The position numbers and the translations under genes are program-made. From Anaerolineae bacterium (GTDB lineage Bacteria; Chloroflexota; Anaerolineae; JAFGEY01): a stretch of DNA of 42,440 bases. The notes beneath the pieces were generated by a model. That model had not been told where the DNA came from, searched no databases, and was given only the letters and a program-made list of their open reading frames with translations. The DNA is taken from contig JAFGEY010000087.1 in NCBI GenBank assembly GCA_016931365.1, positions 1-42,440 on the forward strand, in the 5' to 3' direction. Below are positions 39,924-42,440 of the stretch, in pieces. How positions within the stretch are numbered: the first letter of the stretch is position 1; each line of letters opens with the position of its first letter.

Positions 39924-41102
39924 TCAGTTTTCAACCATCTGCCCCATGCGCGCCAGCGCCTTGTGGATGTTCTCCATCGACGTGGCGTAGGACAGCCGCA
40001 GGTAGCCTTCGCCATAGCGGCCAAACGAGGTGCCAGCCAGCGTGGCCACGCCGGCCTCGTTGAGCAGCCGGTCGGCAATGACTCTGGCCGAATCGCCCAG
40101 CCCGCGCTCAATCAGCCCGGTGATGTTGGGAAACGCATAAAACGCGCCGCGCGGCATGCAGCAACGAATGCCCGGAATCTCGTTCAGCCCGGCGACGATC
40201 AGATCGCGGCGGCGGCGAAATTCCTCGACCATCCGCGCCACCGGCCGCTGATCGCCGGTCAGCGCGGCCATACCAGCCATCTGGGTAAACGCCGAAGTGC
40301 ACGAGTTGCTGTTGACCATCAGCTTGGTGGTCCAAGCGGCCAGCTCGCGGTTCATCACCCCGTAGCCCAGCCGCCAGCCGGTCATGGCGTAGGTCTTGGA
40401 AAAGCCGTCGAGGATGAGGGTGCGTTCCTGCATGCCCGGCAGCGCGGCGATGCTGAAATGCTCTCCTTCGTACAGGATGCGCGAATAGATCTCGTCTGAC
40501 AGCACATAGCAGTCGTGCTTGAGGGCCATCTCGGCCACGCCTTCCAGGTCGGCGCGGCTCATCACCCCGCCGCAGGGGTTGCCCGGCGAGTTGATGACAA
40601 TCAGCTTGGTGCGCGGCGTGACCAGGCTTTTAAACTCGTCCAGGTCAAAGCTGAATTCGCGCGCCTCGCGCAGCGGCAGCGGCACGGCCGCACCGCCCAC
40701 AAAGTTGATCATGCTCTCGTAAATGGGAAAGCCGGGGTTGGGATAAATCACCTCGTCGCCGGGATCGACCAGTGCCATGATCGCATAAAACATGATCGGC
40801 TTGCCGCCGGGCACGACGACCACATTGTCCACCCCCACCGGGATGTGGCGCGTCTCAGCCACGTAATCGGCGACGGTCTGGCGCACCGGGGTTAGCCCGG
40901 CGGCGGGCGTGTAATGGGTGTACCCGGCATCGAGCGCGTCTTTGGCGGCCTGCTTGATGTGCGCCGGCGTGTCAAAATCCGGCTCGCCGATCTCCATGTG
41001 GATGATTTCTTTGCCCTGCGCTTCCAATGCCCTGGCGCGGGCCAGCACCTCAAAGGCGGTTTCGGTGCCCAGACGGTTCAAGCGGTCGGCAAAAGGTTTC
41101 AT
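39924..41102 (-). CDS. Class I/II PLP-dependent aminotransferase
   Basis: The protein has 392 residues, typical for subgroup I-gamma aminotransferases (aspartate/prephenate/alanine type). Conserved features are MEIGEPDFDTP, YTPAAGLTPVR, the PNPGFPIYE turn, NSPGNPCGG (with the PLP-contact Asn), SDEIYSRILYEG (Asp that contacts the PLP nitrogen), the Schiff-base lysine in GFSKTYAMTGWRLGYG, and a C-terminal RLSYATS with the carboxylate-binding Arg. It moves amino groups between an amino acid and a 2-oxo acid in the cytoplasm. The substrate cannot be fixed. AAAGGAG lies about 11 bases before the ATG. It follows hicA by 82 bases and precedes ygeY, possibly as one amino-acid-derivative module. Confidence 0.93.
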   Translation of the reverse strand: MKPFADRLNRLGTETAFEVLARARALEAQGKEIIHMEIGEPDFDTPAHIKQAAKDALDAGYTHYTPAAGLTPVRQTVADYVAETRHIPVGVDNVVVVPGGKPIMFYAIMALVDPGDEVIYPNPGFPIYESMINFVGGAAVPLPLREAREFSFDLDEFKSLVTPRTKLIVINSPGNPCGGVMSRADLEGVAEMALKHDCYVLSDEIYSRILYEGEHFSIAALPGMQERTLILDGFSKTYAMTGWRLGYGVMNRELAAWTTKLMVNSNSCTSAFTQMAGMAALTGDQRPVARMVEEFRRRRDLIVAGLNEIPGIRCCMPRGAFYAFPNITGLIERGLGDSARVIADRLLNEAGVATLAGTSFGRYGEGYLRLSYATSMENIHKALARMGQMVEN

Positions 41103-41120
41103 TTGGTTTTGCTCCTTTCA

Positions 41121-41149
41121 ACAAGTAGACAAGGAAAAAGGAAACAAGG
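41121..41149. repeat. Intergenic copy of the ACAAGG repeat
   Basis: On the plus strand the sequence reads ACAAGTAGACAAGG, then AAAAAGG, then AAACAAGG. This matches the start of the inserts in the two hybrid kinases (AGTAGACAAGGAAACAAGG on their coding strand). It lies in the 82-base gap between hicA and the aminotransferase gene, just upstream of the aminotransferase ribosome site. Confidence 0.55.
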
Positions 41150-41184
41150 TCGTTATTCAGACGGCGGATCGGGAATGGTGCAGG

Positions 41185-41442
41185 CTACGTCGGTTGGCTC
41201 GGTGATATGTCTTCTTTTTGCTCCCCCAAAAATGCTTCTACCGTCAGCCCGGTTTCGTGAATGATGGCACGAAGCGTGCCACGCGGCAAAACGCCCGGAT
41301 GGTGTGGCACTGTAACGCGCCGCCGGCTCTGCGAGTTGTACCAGATTTCGTGGCTGCCCTTTGCCTGCCGATCAAACACAAAACCAGCCGCTCGCAAATG
41401 TTGTATCACTTCCCGATAGGTCAGTGCTGGCAATCTGGTCAT
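41185..41442 (-). CDS. hicA: HicA-family mRNA interferase toxin
   Basis: The protein has 85 residues, the usual size. HicA folds as a small double-stranded-RNA-binding-like domain that cuts mRNA when not held by HicB. The family pattern is present: YREVIQHLRAAGFVF, then KGSHEIWYN with the catalytic His31, then VTVPHHPG and the closing LRAIIHETGLTVEAFL helix. Its ATG overlaps the hicB TGA (ATGA, 41439-41442), showing coupled translation. The antitoxin gene comes first, as in many but not all hicAB pairs. Confidence 0.93.
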   Translation of the reverse strand: MTRLPALTYREVIQHLRAAGFVFDRQAKGSHEIWYNSQSRRRVTVPHHPGVLPRGTLRAIIHETGLTVEAFLGEQKEDISPSQPT

Positions 41443-41711
41443 CTGTCCATAGACTCCAAAGACAATCCAATGGGAATACTGGTCTTGACTTTATGCCACT
41501 GCTGTTTCATCGCCGTCTGAACTTTGGACGGCAAGGGGTCGCCATGCTCCAGACAGGATTCGATCAGCTTTCGGGCCACATCTTGGGCAATTTCCATTGT
41601 TTCTGCTACTGTCCGCCCTTGTGCGATCAATCCTTGCAGATCAGGACTCGTAGCCAGATAACCGCCTTCTTTGAGGCTTTCAATTTGAATATCCAGAAAA
41701 ATCTCACTCAT
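41439..41711 (-). CDS. hicB: HicB-like antitoxin
   Basis: The protein has 90 residues. The beta-rich N-terminal HicB fold is clear (FLDIQIESLKEGGYLATSPD, then LQGLIAQGRTVAETMEIAQD) and neutralises HicA. There is no evident ribbon-helix-helix or helix-turn-helix after it; the C-terminus is a short basic stretch (MKQQWHKVKTSIP). It may rely on another DNA-binding protein for control, or lack autoregulation. AAAGGATG lies at a good distance before the ATG. The transketolase-like gene stops 30 bases upstream, so the pair may ride on that transcript. Confidence 0.9.
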   Translation of the reverse strand: MSEIFLDIQIESLKEGGYLATSPDLQGLIAQGRTVAETMEIAQDVARKLIESCLEHGDPLPSKVQTAMKQQWHKVKTSIPIGLSLESMDR

Positions 41712-41741
41712 GTTTACATCCTTTCAAAATAGCCCGACTCT

Positions 41742-42440
41742 TTAGCCCAATTCGGCTCTCAACCTGCCCAACCTCTGCGCCCTTTCCCCTACAAACCGTT
41801 CGATTCCTTCTACAATCCACGCCGGCGACAGGTGCGCCTCTTCCAACACCTCGTTGAGCGTGCCGCCGGTGCGCCAGCGATTGTCCCAGTCCGCCGACAG
41901 CGCATATTCCTCGGCCTGCGGGTTGAACAGCCAGTCGTGCATCAGCCAGCGCGCCTGGGTGGTGATCACTGTCGAGTTGAGGCGGTCGTCGGGCGACAAC
42001 ACCCGCTCGCGGTATTCGGACGGCTGCAAGGCGAACAACTGCGGGCTTGTCGCGCAGACGATCTTGACGTTGAGGCCGCGCCGCTCCAGTTCGGGCAAAA
42101 TCTGGATCACGTTGGCCACGGCGCTGGTGCCCTGGACGATGAACACACCGTCTTTGGGCTGCCCGGCACGATAATCGCGAATCACGTATGCGCCTTTGGC
42201 CGCCTCGAAATGCGAGGGCATGCCCAGCGCCTGGCGGTCGGGGGTGGTGATCGGCGGGCGGGTCAGGTGCAGGGCGACCAGCGGCGCGTCCTGTCGCAGC
42301 GCCGCGCCGAGCAGCACCGGCACCTCGTTGTACTCCCACGGATGCAGGTTGATGATCTGCCCCTGCGGGAAAAGCTGCGTCACCCCCGGTGCGAAAATGC
42401 CAAAGTGGGTGCGGCTGTCGTCGGCGGTCTCCGGGCCGGA
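41742..42440 (-). CDS. Transketolase-like enzyme, C-terminal part (5' end outside window)
   Basis: The open frame enters from the window edge, giving 232 residues with no start inside; Val at 42383 is internal. The first residues (GPETADDSRTHFGIFAPGV, then TQLFPQGQIINLHP) fit the TPP-binding pyrimidine domain of a transketolase-type enzyme. After this, PVLLGAAL, VFIVQGTSAVANVIQILPEL and LNVKIVCATSPQLFALQP resemble the C-terminal transketolase domain. The sequence differs from classic TktA (no HMRYNP-type region), so a divergent transketolase or related two-domain enzyme is likely. It stops 30 bases before hicB. Confidence 0.75.
   Translation of the reverse strand, partial: SGPETADDSRTHFGIFAPGVTQLFPQGQIINLHPWEYNEVPVLLGAALRQDAPLVALHLTRPPITTPDRQALGMPSHFEAAKGAYVIRDYRAGQPKDGVFIVQGTSAVANVIQILPELERRGLNVKIVCATSPQLFALQPSEYRERVLSPDDRLNSTVITTQARWLMHDWLFNPQAEEYALSADWDNRWRTGGTLNEVLEEAHLSPAWIVEGIERFVGERAQRLGRLRAELG

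Overview
The window looks like a piece of a Chloroflexota chromosome, probably from the Anaerolineae or a related class. This is an inference. It rests on the Thr/Pro-rich linker of the lipoprotein at 13644-14696, the mix of Hanks-type kinases with large hybrid histidine kinases, the short-type glycogen phosphorylase, and the many short intergenic palindromes. No rRNA, tRNA, CRISPR array, transposase or phage gene was seen. Coding density is high and no stretch longer than 300 bases lacks a gene.

Layout: (1) 1-7581, minus strand. A phospho-signalling group (FHA/zinc-ribbon Ser/Thr kinase, flavodoxin, zinc-ribbon PP2C phosphatase, von Willebrand A protein cut by the window edge) lies downstream of glgP. 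(2) 7819-17393, plus strand. This block holds murJ, rsmG, a kinase-ATPase fusion, a methyltransferase with a zinc ribbon, a surface lipoprotein, dnaN and a Gfo/Idh/MocA oxidoreductase. glgP and murJ are divergent around a good promoter pair, and two hairpin terminators flank dnaN. (3) 17448-42440, minus strand, about 25 kb without a strand switch. In transcription order it runs: transketolase-like C-terminus, hicB-hicA, aminotransferase, YgeY-type M20 hydrolase, three giant hybrid histidine kinases with a sugar-binding lipoprotein, a response regulator, a GAF histidine kinase, a YgeW-like carbamoyltransferase, a DUF348/G5/propeller lipoprotein, and a glycosidase-like/O-antigen-ligase fusion.

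How the genes may work together: the kinase, PP2C and vWA proteins resemble the three-part kinase/phosphatase/vWA modules known as TerY-P triads. Region 3 carries a dense sensory hub. It has a two-propeller kinase without a visible signal peptide or membrane helix, a kinase with a nidogen-like outer domain and four PAS plus one GAF domains, a dCache kinase beside an orphan periplasmic binding protein, and a REC protein whose start overlaps the dCache kinase stop. None of these has a DNA-binding output domain, and all three hybrid kinases end in the same HPt-like tail that lacks the phospho-accepting histidine.

Most notable points: the fusion of a glycosidase-like barrel lacking its usual nucleophile Glu to an O-antigen ligase; the ACAAGG-rich repeat carried in frame inside the ATPase domains of two paralogous kinases and also found between genes; the propeller kinase that has lost the usual membrane helix; and a palindrome family sharing a 13-base arm at two distant sites.
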